Shown here in pieces: positions 11,343 through 25,043 of a stretch of DNA of 64,000 nt. Made by a program: the position numbers and the translations under genes. Origin of the DNA: Sebastes aleutianus (Eukaryota > Chordata > Actinopteri > Perciformes > Sebastidae); NCBI GenBank assembly GCA_916700875.1, contig CAKAKS010000060.1, positions 9,845,334-9,909,333 of the forward strand. The letters are read 5' to 3'. Position 1 is the first letter of the stretch; the number at the start of each line of letters is the position of its first letter. The notes below the pieces were generated by a model. It was not told where the DNA came from. It did not search any database and was given only the letters and a program-made list of their open reading frames with translations.

Positions 11343-14300
11343 ATGGGTTGGAGTGTCCTGGTGCTGCTGTCAATCATCTGTGCTGGACTCGCGGCGGGAG
11401 TACTGGACGGACCGGACGTTCAAGGTAACAACACCGAGCCGACCTGCTGAACTAACACTAACACGTGTAATTAAACATTTTACAGTCAGAACTCTTCAGA
11501 AGTCATTCTGATGTTTTTAGGTGTTGTGACCGGATTCAGGACAGCTGTGACCACATATTGATATGTGTGGTTATAGATGTCACAAGGCAAGTGTCCACTG
11601 TAAAGACAGCAGTACTCACAGCCAACAGGTGGAATTAATGAATAACATTACTGAGGCCAGTTCAGCTCAGGTGTTGTACCTGCTGCTCTACTTAATGGAA
11701 CAACCATCTTTAATGTCATTATTTACACCTTCGAGCCAAAATGTCTGCTGTGAAAATAGTGTCTATTCAGTTCACGTCACCTCGTTTGTCTCAGTAAAGA
11801 CCAACACTGGGACCTGCCAAAATAAAAAATAAAAGAATAAATAATGAAGTGACTCCATAAATAAATTATTAAATTATACATTAAATGTAGCAAAAATAAT
11901 ATTAAAGATAAATGTAGCCATTAATTAATTGATAAACAACGTAACACAAATTGATATTTCTGTTTTAATTTGCTTCTTTATTTATATATCATTAATTGCC
12001 TTATTTATTTAGTCTTCTGTTTAGTTTTCCCTTTTATTTATTTTTGCATTTATTTTTATTTTTGCATTTATTTTTTATTTATTTTATTTTTGCATTAATT
12101 TTCATTTACTCATTTATTTTTGCATTTATTATTTTTGCATTAATTTTTATTTATTCATTTATTTTGCAATTATTTTTTATTTATTCATTTAATGTATTTA
12201 TTTATTTTTTTTGCATTTACTTTTTAATTATTCATTTATTTTAGAATTTACTTTTAATTTATTTTTAGTTTATTCATTTATTTATTGCATTCATTTTTTA
12301 TTTCTGCATTTAATTTTATTTATTCATTTATTTTTTATTTATTGTTTATTTTTGCATTTATTTTTATTTCATTTATTTTTTATTTATTCATTTATTTATT
12401 CATTTATTTTTGCATTTTTTAAAAAAAAATTTAATTTTTGCATTTATTTTTGCATTTATTACTTTTGCATATATTTTTATTTATTCATGAATTTTTGCAT
12501 TTATTTTTTATTTATACAATTTTTGTTTTATTCATTTTTATTTATTAGAAATATCAATTTTTGTCACATTTTATCAATTAATTAATGGCTACATTTATTT
12601 TTTATTACATATATTTTATTATTTTTGCTACATTTAATGACATTCATTTATGGAGTTATTTATTTTTTTATTCATTCATTTTTGATTTTTGCAGGTTCTG
12701 TCCTCCATAGTCAGCGTGCCATCACTCATCATAAATCAGTTATTATAGGATGTCTGTTGTTATTGGGATTGTGGACAGAGTCGTCATGGTAACGGTGAGA
12801 AGATCAGCAGCAGAATGGAAGACAGGAAGTGACCGATTATCAGCTGTTATTCTTCCTCTGTGGTGTTTCTGTTGGCATCTGGTTTGAACCACAAACAACA
12901 ACTGACGAACAATAAAGTTTACTTTGAATCAAACTGTACTTCAGGAATAAAAGCCTGGAAGTTTATTTTGTAATATCAACCGATTGCAGACTGAATATAT
13001 ATATCTACCTCCAGGTGTTTATAATCCTAAAATAAAGAAATGTTTCGACTTCAGTGTTTTGTGTTCTCATATGTGTCTTTTATTAATACTTTATTGACAT
13101 AGATTGATTGATTGATTGATTGATTGATTATGTGCAGAGCAGCTGTGTTTGTCCTCTAAAGCTGCTCCTCTTGTTATTGATCCTCCTCAGTGATCGACGT
13201 GTTGAGTCTTCAGGACTCAAAGCAGAGCGTGGCGGCGGTGGAGAAGCTGTCAGGCGGTCTGAGCGCGCTCAGTGACGTCTATGTGGTGTCCACGTTTCGG
13301 CTGCCGGCGAAATTGGGCGGCGTCCTGCTGGGTCTCTACAGCAAACAGGACAACAGGAAGTACCTGGAGGTCGCCGTCATGGGGAAGATCAACAAAGGTT
13401 GGACATTTAACCTACTGATGCTGTTCAAACTCTCACAACTTAATTGAAAACGTCAGTTTGTTTCCAAAGATACAGACAAGTGAATTGTCTCGTTACTGGT
13501 TCCTCCTTTCCTTCCTCATCTGCTCCTCTCTCACCATTTCATTGCTTCCACCCTGCTTCCATCCCAGTTATCATGAACACAGACAGACCATAATACGCTC
13601 CTCTCCACTCTGTCTGACAGCATCATGTCTGTTGAAGCTCTCTCATATATACACTCTTTTATGGATGGAAATATTCTCTTTGAAACGTTGACATGTCTGC
13701 TGGAATTTCAAATAAAGTTTTGTGAGATTGAATATCTGAACATTCATTCAGGAGAAAATATTTTCTATCCAGCTAAAGTTTAAAGTTTATTCCAACTCTG
13801 GTCAATCATCAATCAATAGATGCAAATTTGCGAGGGTTGGAATTTTTTAATCAGAAATGGAGGAAATAAATCTTGTATCTATCTGTGATCACTATGGAGG
13901 ACGGAACCTGCCAAAATAAAAAATAAATAAATAAATGACTCCATAAATAAATAAATATGTCATTAAATGGAGAAAAAATTATATTCAAAATAAATGTAGC
14001 AATTAATTAATTGATTAAATGTGACATAAATTGATATTTCTGTTTTAATTTGCTTCTTTATTTATTTAACTTTTTATTAAATCATGTATTTATTAATATT
14101 GCATTTTTAATTATGTATTTATTTTTTTATCCATGTTTTGATTAATTAATTTATTTTAGAATTTATTTTTTATTTATCAATTTATTTTTGTATTTCAGTT
14201 TTTTTACTCATTTATTATTGCATTTATTTTTATTTAATTATTTATTTAGCATTTCATTTTTATTTATTCATTTATTTTTGCATTTATTGTTTATTTATTT

Positions 14301-15169
14301 TATTAGTAATATCATTTTATGTCACATTTAATCAATTAATTAATGGCTAAATTTATTTTTAATATCATTCTGCTTCATTTAATGATATATTTATTTATTT
14401 ATCAGGTCATTTATTTTTTTTATTAATTTATTTTTTATTTTGGCAGGTTCCGTCCTTCATAGTCACCCAGAGCTATGATAGTACATCATATGTTATGAGT
14501 GTTGATGGAGCAGCTCTATGGCCTGGCACTGATCCATCCAAACTCCATTCAGAAAACAAGCATTTTAAAAGTTCTTTGCTTGTCGTCTTGCAGACAGACC
14601 TGACGAAGCCTGAATTCAGACTTTTTACTTATCAACATCATTATTTAGTTATTTCAGCATCATTTTGATCTGTTTATTGATATTAAATCACAGCACAATC
14701 TGTTTATTTTGGGTTCATACCACAGTAGCGACGTGTGGCTGCTAGATACAATCAGTGCAATGACACTGTATGTGAATACAGCTCGCCACCGGTTGATGTT
14801 TTGAACCCAGACACAACGGCGTTTAGTTTTCTGACAAGCTCCTCCTCCTCTCCTGAGCGTCTAGCGCGAATGAACACAAATGATATCGGCGGTCCAACTT
14901 GTACGAGTAAAGTTAGGCGAAAATTTGCTTCCCTAGTTAATATCTGATGATCATCCAGTTTGATTTCAACTCAAACTGAACACAATGTCGTTAATAATCA
15001 GAGATAAACAGTGTCAGTGATGATGACTGCTGTGTGAAGAAACTGTTTCAGTCAGGTCTGAGCAGCTGGTTCTGGTTCTGGTTCTGGTCCTGTCTTCATC
15101 CTGATAATGACAGATGAGTTCAGCCTTCATCTACATGATCACTATAATCTGAAAGAGTTTCATTACCTG

Positions 15170-15252
<83 letters not shown>

Positions 15253-17774
15253 TGTGTGCGTGTGTGTGTGTGCGTGTGTGTGTGACCTTTGATCTCCTGG
15301 TGGATGAATGGGTTCATTGTGAAGCTCCAGCTGCTGACATGAACTCTCACTTTGTTCTTTGTTTCATCACTGAAACAGTTGACTCTCAGTAAAGATCCCA
15401 TTATTATATTCTGTGTTTTATCAGGATTTTATTAATAGTTCATTAATATCAGCGCTGCCGGGTCAATACTTATTATTATTATTATTATTTTATCCTGAAT
15501 TTTATTAGGATTTTATTAATAGTTCATCAGTTCCAGCGCTGCCGGGTCGATACTTCTGGTACCGGATACTTTTATCAATATAATAATGTGATATTTCTCC
15601 TCAGAGCCTCCAGAGCTCAGTGTTCTTTATACGTTTTTTTAAATCTGTTTTTAACTGAAATAAAGTCATTCATATTTCTCTCCTCTTCCCCTCTTCCTCT
15701 CTTCCTCTTCCTCCTTCCTCTTCTTCCTCTCTTCCTTTTCTCTCCTCCTCCTTCCTCTTCTTCATCTCTTCCTCCTCCTCCTCCTCTCTCTCCTTTCCTC
15801 TCTTCCTCCTACTCCTTCTTCCTCTCTCTCTCTCCTCCTCCTCCTTCCTCTCTCTCTCTCCTCCTCCTCTCCTTCCTCTCCTCCTCCTCTCTCCTCCTCT
15901 TCTCTCCTCTTCCTCCTCTCTTTCTCCTCTCTCCTCCTCTCAATTCAATTCAATTCAATTCAATTCAATTCAATATGCTTTATTGGCATGTCTGTTAGTT
16001 GAACAATATTACTAAAGCGTCAATTCAATAATGAGAAAAAAGAACAAAACAAAAACATACATACACACATACATACAATTCATTAAGCAAATTACAATAT
16101 ATAGATATTTAAAAAGAACATGGAAATGGTAGAAAACAATACAGAAATAATTAATGTTTGTTGTGTCAATGAAACAAACAGACAAATAAAAAATAATTAA
16201 CAACAATATATTGCAATATCAAATGCCAAATATAAAAAAAAACAACAACCATGAAGTAGAGGAGTAAATAAAAGACAGAGTGTGTGTTACATCTGTTATG
16301 TGTTGTTGTGGTTGACTCTTAGGCTGTCTCTCTCTCTCTCTCCTCCTCCTCCTCCTCCTCCTCCTCCTCCTCCAGTCCTAGTGCGTTATGTGCGAGCTGA
16401 CGGGAAGCTCCACACCGTTAACCTCCAGAACGCTCCGCTGGCCGATGGGCGGAGTCACTCCATCATCCTGAGGCTCGGTGGTCTTCAGCGTGACAACATG
16501 CACATGGAGCTCTACGTCAACTGCCGATTGGCTGACTCTAGCCAGGGCCTGCCGTCATTGGTGGCCTTGCCTAGAGAGGCGGAGATGGTGGAGGTCAGAC
16601 ACGGACAGAAGGCCTACACCCGACTACAGGTGAGACACACCCATCGGTGATTTAGACATTTGAATCTGCAGGAATGAGTCCAAACACCCAGAAATGAGTC
16701 AGCATGATGTCACTTCCTGTTCCCTCGTCTGGACGTCAATGGGTTTTTAGTTAGATGTCTTAAATAAGGTCTGTGGTTAACACAAGCTGAAGAGATTTTA
16801 ACGTTTTGTTCTAAGACATAAAATACGTCAGTAACTATCCCACTGGTGAATTTTGAAGCCTTTATGTCTTAAAAAAGTCGGTTGCTAACAAGTAGCTAAA
16901 TGAGACGACTAAACGTCATCACGCCGACTTGTCCTCCTTTCCAGCCTCGTTGTGTATACTCACGCTCATGTGACCGTGGTGTAGTTTGTTTATAGCCTAA
17001 CGTTAGCTTTTTACTTCTGCTGATTTTATTCATAAATCATAAAGTGGTGTTCATTAGTGGAGATTATCTTGATGAACAAAACATGTCAGTGTCATAAACG
17101 TTTGTTTTTTTTGTGCAATAATCCAAAATCCAGTGGAACAATCTCATTGGCTGTTAGTGGAGGGAACCAGGGAGATGATCACTTCCTGTTGGACTACAAA
17201 AATACGTCATCCCTGCAGCACTGTATTAAGGCTGAAACACAATCACAGGCTCTGAAACATCATGAACCTCATAAACAGGTTCTAATCCGGCTTGGGGCCC
17301 TTCTGTGTGGTGTTTGCATGTTCTCCCTGTGTTAGCGTGGGTTTACTCCGGGTTCTCCGGTTTCCTCCCACAGTTCACAGACATCCAGGTTAGGTTCATT
17401 GTTCAATGTGTTAGACATGTGATAGTCTGGAGACCTGTCCAGGGTGTACCCCGCCTTCACCCAATGTCAGCTGGGATCGGCTCCAGCCCCCCCCGCCACC
17501 CTGAACAGGATTAACGTTTACAGATAATGGATAGGTGGATGGATGTTGGATGGATAAACTCAGCATGTTACTGATCATAAATCATCAGAATGCAGTTTGT
17601 TCATAGTGTGGCTGTAATGAAAACTTTCTGACCTCAGCTTCTCCTTCTGTCTGTGTGACCACTGAGACAGACTTTAATCTGTTACTAATATCAACTAAAT
17701 TGTGTTAATCTGCCCTCTGTCTGTCTGTCTGTCTGTCTCTCTGAATGTCTGTCTGTATGCCTGTCTGTCTGTCC

Positions 17775-17805
<31 letters not shown>

Positions 17806-20800
17806 GTGCCTGTCTGTCTCTCAGGGATCAGTGGAGTCCCTCAGACTGGCTCTAGGTGGTTCTGTAGCTAAAGCTGGATCTCTGACAGACTGTCCCTTCC
17901 AAGGAGACTCTTCATCCTACAACTCAGGTCAGCTCACATTAACCCTTTCACTCCTCACTCTGTAACAGCATATACATATGTATATGTACAGTGGAGGAAA
18001 TACGTATTTGATCCCTTGCCGATTTTGTAAGTTTGCCCACTTACAAAGAAAAGAACGGTCTATAATTTTAATGGTAGGTTTATTTTAACAGTGAGAGACA
18101 GAATATTAAAAAAAAAATTCCAGAAAATCACATCATATAAAAGTTAAAAATTGATTTGTATTTTATTGTGGGAAATAAGTATTTGATCCCCTAGCAACCA
18201 ACAAGAATTCTGGCCCCCACAGACCGGTTAGATTAGTCCTCTCGCTTTAAGAAAGTACTCCGAATCTCAACTCGTGACCTGTATAAAAGACAACTGTCTC
18301 AACTCATTACCTGTATAAAAGACACCTGTCCACAATCAGATTCCAACCACTCCACCATGGGCAAGACCAAAGGGCTGTCCAAGGACGTCAGGGACAAGAT
18401 TGTAGACATGCACAAGACTGGAATGGGCTACAAGACCATTGGCAAGCAGCTTTGTGAGAAGGAGACAACTGTTGGTGCCATTATTCGGAAATGGAAGAAA
18501 CACAAAATGACCATCAATCGCCCTCGGTCTGGGGCTCCACGCAAGATCTCGTCTCGTGGGGTATCGATGATCATGAGAAAGGTGAGGGATCAGCCCAGAA
18601 ATACACGGGAGGAACTTCTTAATGATCTCAAGACAGCTGGGACCACAATCACCAAGAAAACCATTGGTAACACACTACGCCGTAATGGTTTAAAATCCTG
18701 CAGCACCCGCAAGGTCCCCCTGCTCAAGAAGGCACATGTACAGGCCTGTCTGTTTGCCAATGAACACCTGAATGATTCAGAGAAGGCTTGGGAGAAGGTG
18801 ATATGGTCAGATGAGACCAAAATCAAGCTCTTTGGCATCAACTCGACTCGCCGTGTTTGGAGGAAGAGAAATGCTGACTATAACCCCAAGAACACCATCC
18901 CCACCGTCAAGCATGGAGGTGGAAACATTATGTTTTGGGGGTGTTTCTCTGCTAAGGGGACAGAACGACTTCACCGCATCTTAAGGGAGGATGGACGGGG
19001 CCATGTACCGTGAAATGTTGGGCGATAACCTCCTTCCCTGGGCCAGGACACTGAAAATGGGTCGTGGATGGGTCTTCCAGCACGAGAATGACCAAAAACA
19101 TACGGCCAAGGCAACAAAGGAGTGGCTCAAAAAGAAGCACATTAAGGTCATGGAGTGGTCTAGCCAGTCTCCGGACCTTAATTCCATAGAAAATCTGTGG
19201 AGGGAGCTGAAGCTTCGAGTTGCCAAGCGACAGCCTCGAAACCTTAAGGATTTGGAGATGATCTGCAAAGAGGAGTGGACCAAAATCCCTCCTGAGATGT
19301 GCGCAAACCTGGTGACCAACTACAAGAAACGTCTGACCTCTGTGCTTGCCAACAACGTTTCTCCACCAAGTACTGAGTCATGTTTTGCTAGGGGATCAAA
19401 TACTTATTTCCCACAATCAAATACAAATCAATTTATAACTTTTATATGATGTGATTTTCTGGATTTTTTTTTTATATTCTGTCTCTCACTGTTAAAATAA
19501 ACCTACCATTAAAATTATAGACCGTTCTTTTCTTTGTAAGTGGGCAAACTTACAAAATCGGCAAGGGATCAAATACTTATTTCCTCCACTGTATATATAA
19601 ATAAAATAGGGCTGTCCAAGTGAATGTTTCTATATATTCTTTCTTTCTAAGAACTACAATTTACAACATTCACAATTCAGTTGTGTATGTTCATAATAAA
19701 ACATTAACTATTAAATAACTTACATTTTCTCCAAAACTCTTCGAAGTTACAGGAGCTTCTCTCACTCAAACAAATCAAATCAAACAAAGACGTCACTGTC
19801 TGTGCCACTGTGTGTGCCACGTAAAACCATCATGTGTGTAAATGCGACCATCTATGTGAGACTGATGGATTCGATCGCCGCGTCTCCAGTTCAGATGTAA
19901 AGACAATCAGTTTGTTGTTGTGTGTAAAAGGTGACAGGAGAAGAAGTGTTTCCACTTCCTGTCACCTTCTGAATGTCACAATAATCAGATTATTTTAAAA
20001 TGTGAAGAGCTTCTTGTACTTGTTGTTGTCGCTTCCTGTTCCAGCTGATCAATACATTCATTATAATCTGAGGTTTCTCTGGTGTTTCAGTGAGTGGGGA
20101 GGTGAACTCCATCCTGGGTGAGTTCACACACTCAACATCATGTTCAATTTATCAATAATCACAGCTGATCAGCTGCATCTAACCTCTATTGATCCTGTTG
20201 CTTTGATGGTTTCCTGTCAGGTGATCACACCAAGGCTCTGATTGGTCAGCTCATCATCTTCAACCAGATCCTGGGAGAACTGAGACAGGACATCAGAGAA
20301 CAGGTGAGACACTCTGAGAGACAGACAGAACATCAGAGAACAGGTGAGACACTCTGAGAGACAGACAGGAGTGTATTGATTGTCTCCTGTCCCCATCAGG
20401 TCAAAGAGATGTCTCTGATCAGGAACACCATCCTGGAGTGTCAGGTTTGTGGTGAGTCAGCTGCTTCTTCTCTGCGTATCATAGCGGTCTATTATCTGAG
20501 GACCTGATTGAAGACAGCCTGTCCGTCTGTCTGTCTGTCTGTGTGCTTGTCTGTCTGCAGGTTTCCATGAGCCTCGGTCTCGCTGCTCTCCTAATCCCTG
20601 CTATAAGACGGTGTCCTGCATGGAGAGTCTGCATTACCCAGGTTACACCTGTGGACCCTGTCCACCTGGAACCAGAGGCAACGGGACCCACTGTCACGAC
20701 ATCGATGAGGTCACTACACAACAACATACACAACTATTCTGCAAGAACAACACCACCACAAAACTGCAACTATACAACAACATACACAACTATACTACAA

Positions 20801-22827
20801 CAACAACACTACAACTACACAACAACACTACAACAACAACACCACAACACTGCAACTACACAACAGCATACACAACTATCCAACAACACAACAACACTAC
20901 AACTACACAACAACATGTACAACTATACAACTACACCAACAAGGCAACTACACTACAACAACACAACAACACTACAACTACACAACAACATATACAACTA
21001 TACAACAACACTGCAACTACACAATTACAACACTGCAACTACACAGTGACATTCACAACTATACTACAACTACAACACTACAACATACACAATTATACAA
21101 CTACAACAACACTACAACTACACAGCTACAACTACAACACTACAACTACACAACAAACACAACAACATACAACTACACAGCTACAACAACATTACAACCT
21201 GAACAACACTACAACAACAACCATTCTATAACAACAACACTACAACAACAACAATGCGACTACACTACAACATTAAACTACACAACAACCCACAACAACA
21301 GTGTCCTGATGTTAACCCCCCTCCCGCCCCCCCTCCCCTTCTCTGTATGTGTCAGTGTGAGCTGCAGCCTTGTTTCTCTCCTGAAGCCTGTGTGAACACT
21401 GTCGGGGGGTTCACCTGTCACTCCTGTCCTCCTGGCCTGTGGGGGGCGCCACTGGCTGGAACTGGACTGGACTACGCCAAGACACACAGACAGGTCAGAC
21501 ACACACACACACAGAGACAGGTCAGACACAAAGACAGGTTTTCTCTTTGACGTCCCTTAAAGGGACTGTTTGTAACTTCTTACACATATAAATCACCGGG
21601 TCGGTGTCCCATGCGCGTTTGCATATGCGCGCTCGCATATGCGCACTCGCGTGTGGCTAAGCTGTTCAGACAAGACTCCAACTCAAACTACACGGAAGCA
21701 CCAAAACCGCAAAGTTATATCTAGTGAAGCCCGTCTTGCAAAACAGTGTTGGTGGCGGTCGTAGTACGCGGGGGAGACCGTAGCTTTGGTCTCCAGGGCC
21801 GGAGACTCTGCTGTACTCTGCTCCTCTGCTCATCTGCTCCTCTGCCTGCTTGCCTTCACTCAGCTCGCTCCACCTCACGTGCATGCGAGCACACTACACA
21901 CTGCAGATGACTTCGTAGCTCTGAGAATATCTAGTGAATGTACAGCGGACGTTTGTGCAGGAATAAATGCTGCAGCTCCTCCAGACCAACAGAGGTTTTC
22001 CGTGTCTTGTGAAGTGACGGGGCACCGCAGCGAGAAACGTTATCGTCTCCAACCGGGTGCTGGTGTCTCCCTCCGGCAGCGGTCGGGAGGCTGAAGCAGG
22101 AAAAGCCAACACTAGGATCAGCATTGATTCATGGAGAGACCTTCGTCTGGTCAGCTAACATTACTGCCAAGCAGGTGAAATTTAGAGCGATATTGTGGTT
22201 TTAGCTGACGTGTGTCGCCTCACTGTTTTGAGCGATGCTCGTTCATGTCTATTTAGAGCGAGCACACGCGCGATCCCGGCGCTGACTTTCGTTGACTTAA
22301 CGGCCACAGGTGTCGCTGTTAACAAGCATTTCTGATTCTTACAAACAGTCCCTCTAAACATGTTTAAAAGTCAACAATGTCTGTTAGCTATATTCTGTTC
22401 ATTCACCTGTCTCTCCCCCCCCCCCTTGTCTGTCTCTCAGGAGTGTGTAGATATAGATGAGTGTCTAGATCTACCAGACGCCTGTGTATCAAACTCTGTG
22501 TGCATCAACACTGTGGTGAGTTCCTGTTCTGTCTGATTACTGATCTGCAGTCAGTCACAGCGAGGCGGCGCCCTCTAGTGGACGCTCAGCTGTAACACTG
22601 TCCCGTCCTATCTCAGGGTTCATACAAGTGTGGAGGCTGTAAACCTGGTTTCCTCGGTAACCAGACGTCAGGTTGCTTCCCCAGGAAGTCGTGTGCTGCA
22701 TTGACCTTTAACCCCTGTGACTCCAACGGCCACTGCACCATGGAGAGGAGCGGAGAGGTCGCCTGCAGGGTGAGACGGCGCTGACTGTCAGTCATCATCA
22801 GAGACTGTAGTCATTATTAATTCACTA

Positions 22828-22926
<99 letters not shown>

Positions 22927-24800
22927 CGAGCAGTGTAATGTGGGTTGGGCTGGTAACGGTAACACATGTGGACCGGACACAGACATCGACGGGTATCCTG
23001 ACCGCCCTCTGCCCTGCATGGACAACGACAAACACTGCAAACAGGTGAGACACCTGACTCATCATCAACATAATCATCATCATCATTATCATCATCATCA
23101 TCATCATCATCATCTTCATCTTCATCTTCATCTTCATCTTCATCATCTTCATATCCTCTCACATTGTATGTCTTATCCATAGAAATAGAACAGGTGTAGA
23201 GCAGACATTCCCATACATAAATTGGGTATCACTGTAAAGCTGAGACTCTTGTGGATCCAATGAACTCAACTGTATTCATGTGTGATGATGTTAGTCCCCA
23301 TAGTAGTCATTTCATTGTAGTGAGACCATTTTTAGAAACATGACCTCACTGTATAAAATGACCTGTGGTGACCTCCAGGATAATCACAGCCTCATGAAAC
23401 TTTACAGCCACAAACAAGAGACCTAGAGCATTCAGAGGATGGATGGCTTTCCTAGCTAGATTGACAATAAGGGGGTTTCTGAGTAGTTTACACAACAGAA
23501 GTGCTCGCTATTCAATCGCCGAAAAATGAAATTCTTGCAGAAATCTCCAAATGTCAAATGTTTTTGATCCCAAATCACAGCATGGCTTTTTCTATGGTGA
23601 TCCTCGAGGTCTTGGTGTCTTAATGTGGTATTTAGGAGGGATTATTGATAATTTTTATCAAATCTTGAGTGGTAAAAAATTGTCAGATTTAGCACCAAAT
23701 CTGTGTAACAAATGGTATCACCCAAAAAATTGCTCCAACAACTTATGAGACATAATAGAGCATGGGGATGACCATCATATACTTCTATTATAATGTTCTA
23801 AACCCCTTATACAGTTTCACTATTTATTTTAATTCATTCATTCATGTTTATTTCTGATTTATGACTAGAACTTGACACACAGTGCTGAGCAGCATCTCAA
23901 ATTAATCTTCAGGTTCCCAGCTTTCAGATGATGTACACCACTTCTATGTGATATTTACTGTTGACCTGTTATCTCCCCCTAAAGACCCTCTGTACCCCCC
24001 TAAAAAAGACTAAAACGGCTCTATTGTACAGAGGGGAAAAGGTTAAATTAATATTGTAAAAAGATGTGTGAGAGACATCAATATATAAACACATTAGTTT
24101 GTATATCATGTGAGATTTTAAAGCTTTATTAAATGTGTATGTGTTTTATTTCACTTTATATCCTTTATTCAAGACGTTTTTTATCTTTAAACTCAACGAC
24201 ATATTGTCTCATGACATCAAACGTGACATCACCTTATCTTATATCAGTCATTGATTGGTTAATGTCTCTGTCCACCAGGACAACTGTGTGTTCACACCGA
24301 ACTCTGGTCAGGAGGACGCCGACAACGACGGGATCGGAGATCAGTGTGACGAGGACGCCGACGGAGACGGCATCAAAAACGTGGAGGTTAGACAGCGTGT
24401 GTGTGTGTGTGTGTGTGTGCGTGCGTGCGTGTGTGTGCACTTTATGATGTGACCTTGTGACCTTCAGGATAACTGCCGGTTGGTCCCGAACAAAGACCAG
24501 CAGAATTCAGACAGCGACTCGTTCGGAGACGCTTGTGATAACTGTCCCAACGTCCCCAACACGAACCAGAAAGACACGGACAGCAACGGACAGGGAGACG
24601 CCTGTGACCAGGACATCGACGGGGACGGTGAGAGAGACCGCCAGTCTGTCCTCATCATTCATCATCATCTTCATAATCTTCATCATCTTAAACAGGAAAC
24701 AGAAACACCTGAACCTGAGCACATAATACTCAGGATCAGTTATAGGATCTCCAACAATCCACAGGGTGTCTGTCTTCATGAAGAAAACGATAGATAGATG

Positions 24801-24835
<35 letters not shown>

Positions 24836-24836
24836 G

Positions 24837-24897
<61 letters not shown>

Positions 24898-24980
24898 GTA
24901 GATAGATAGGTAGATGGATGGATAGATAGATGGATAGATAGATGGATGGATGGATGGATGGATAGATAGATAGATAGATG

Positions 24981-25043
<63 letters not shown>

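Larger units (their letters stand above)
11343..17927 (+). other. thbs3: thbs3 exons 1-4: signal peptide and N-terminal domain
   Basis: Exon 1 (11343-11424) encodes MGWSVLVLLSIICAGLAAG, a clear signal peptide, with the ATG just after the GC-rich leader. Exons 2-4 encode the laminin-G/TSPN fold (FRLPAKLGGVLLGLYSKQD; ILRLGGLQRDNMHMELYVNC; GSVESLRLALGGSVAKAGSL). Exon 3's acceptor is preceded by an uninterrupted CT/CCT repeat (16327-16370) that supplies its polypyrimidine tract. Confidence 0.9.
20561..23044 (+). other. thbs3: thbs3 exons 8-12: four EGF-like domains
   Basis: EGF1 is in exon 8 (CSPNPCYKTVSCM to CHDIDE), EGF2 in exon 9 (CELQPCFSPEACVNT to LDYAKTHRQ), EGF3 across exons 10-11 (VDIDECLDLPDACVS, a calcium-binding EGF start) and EGF4 across exons 11-12 (CDSNGHCTMERSGEVACR to GNGNTCG). 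Four EGF units match THBS3/4/COMP. Exons 8, 9, 10, 11 and 12 are 149, 138, 75, 153 and 111 nt. Confidence 0.92.
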
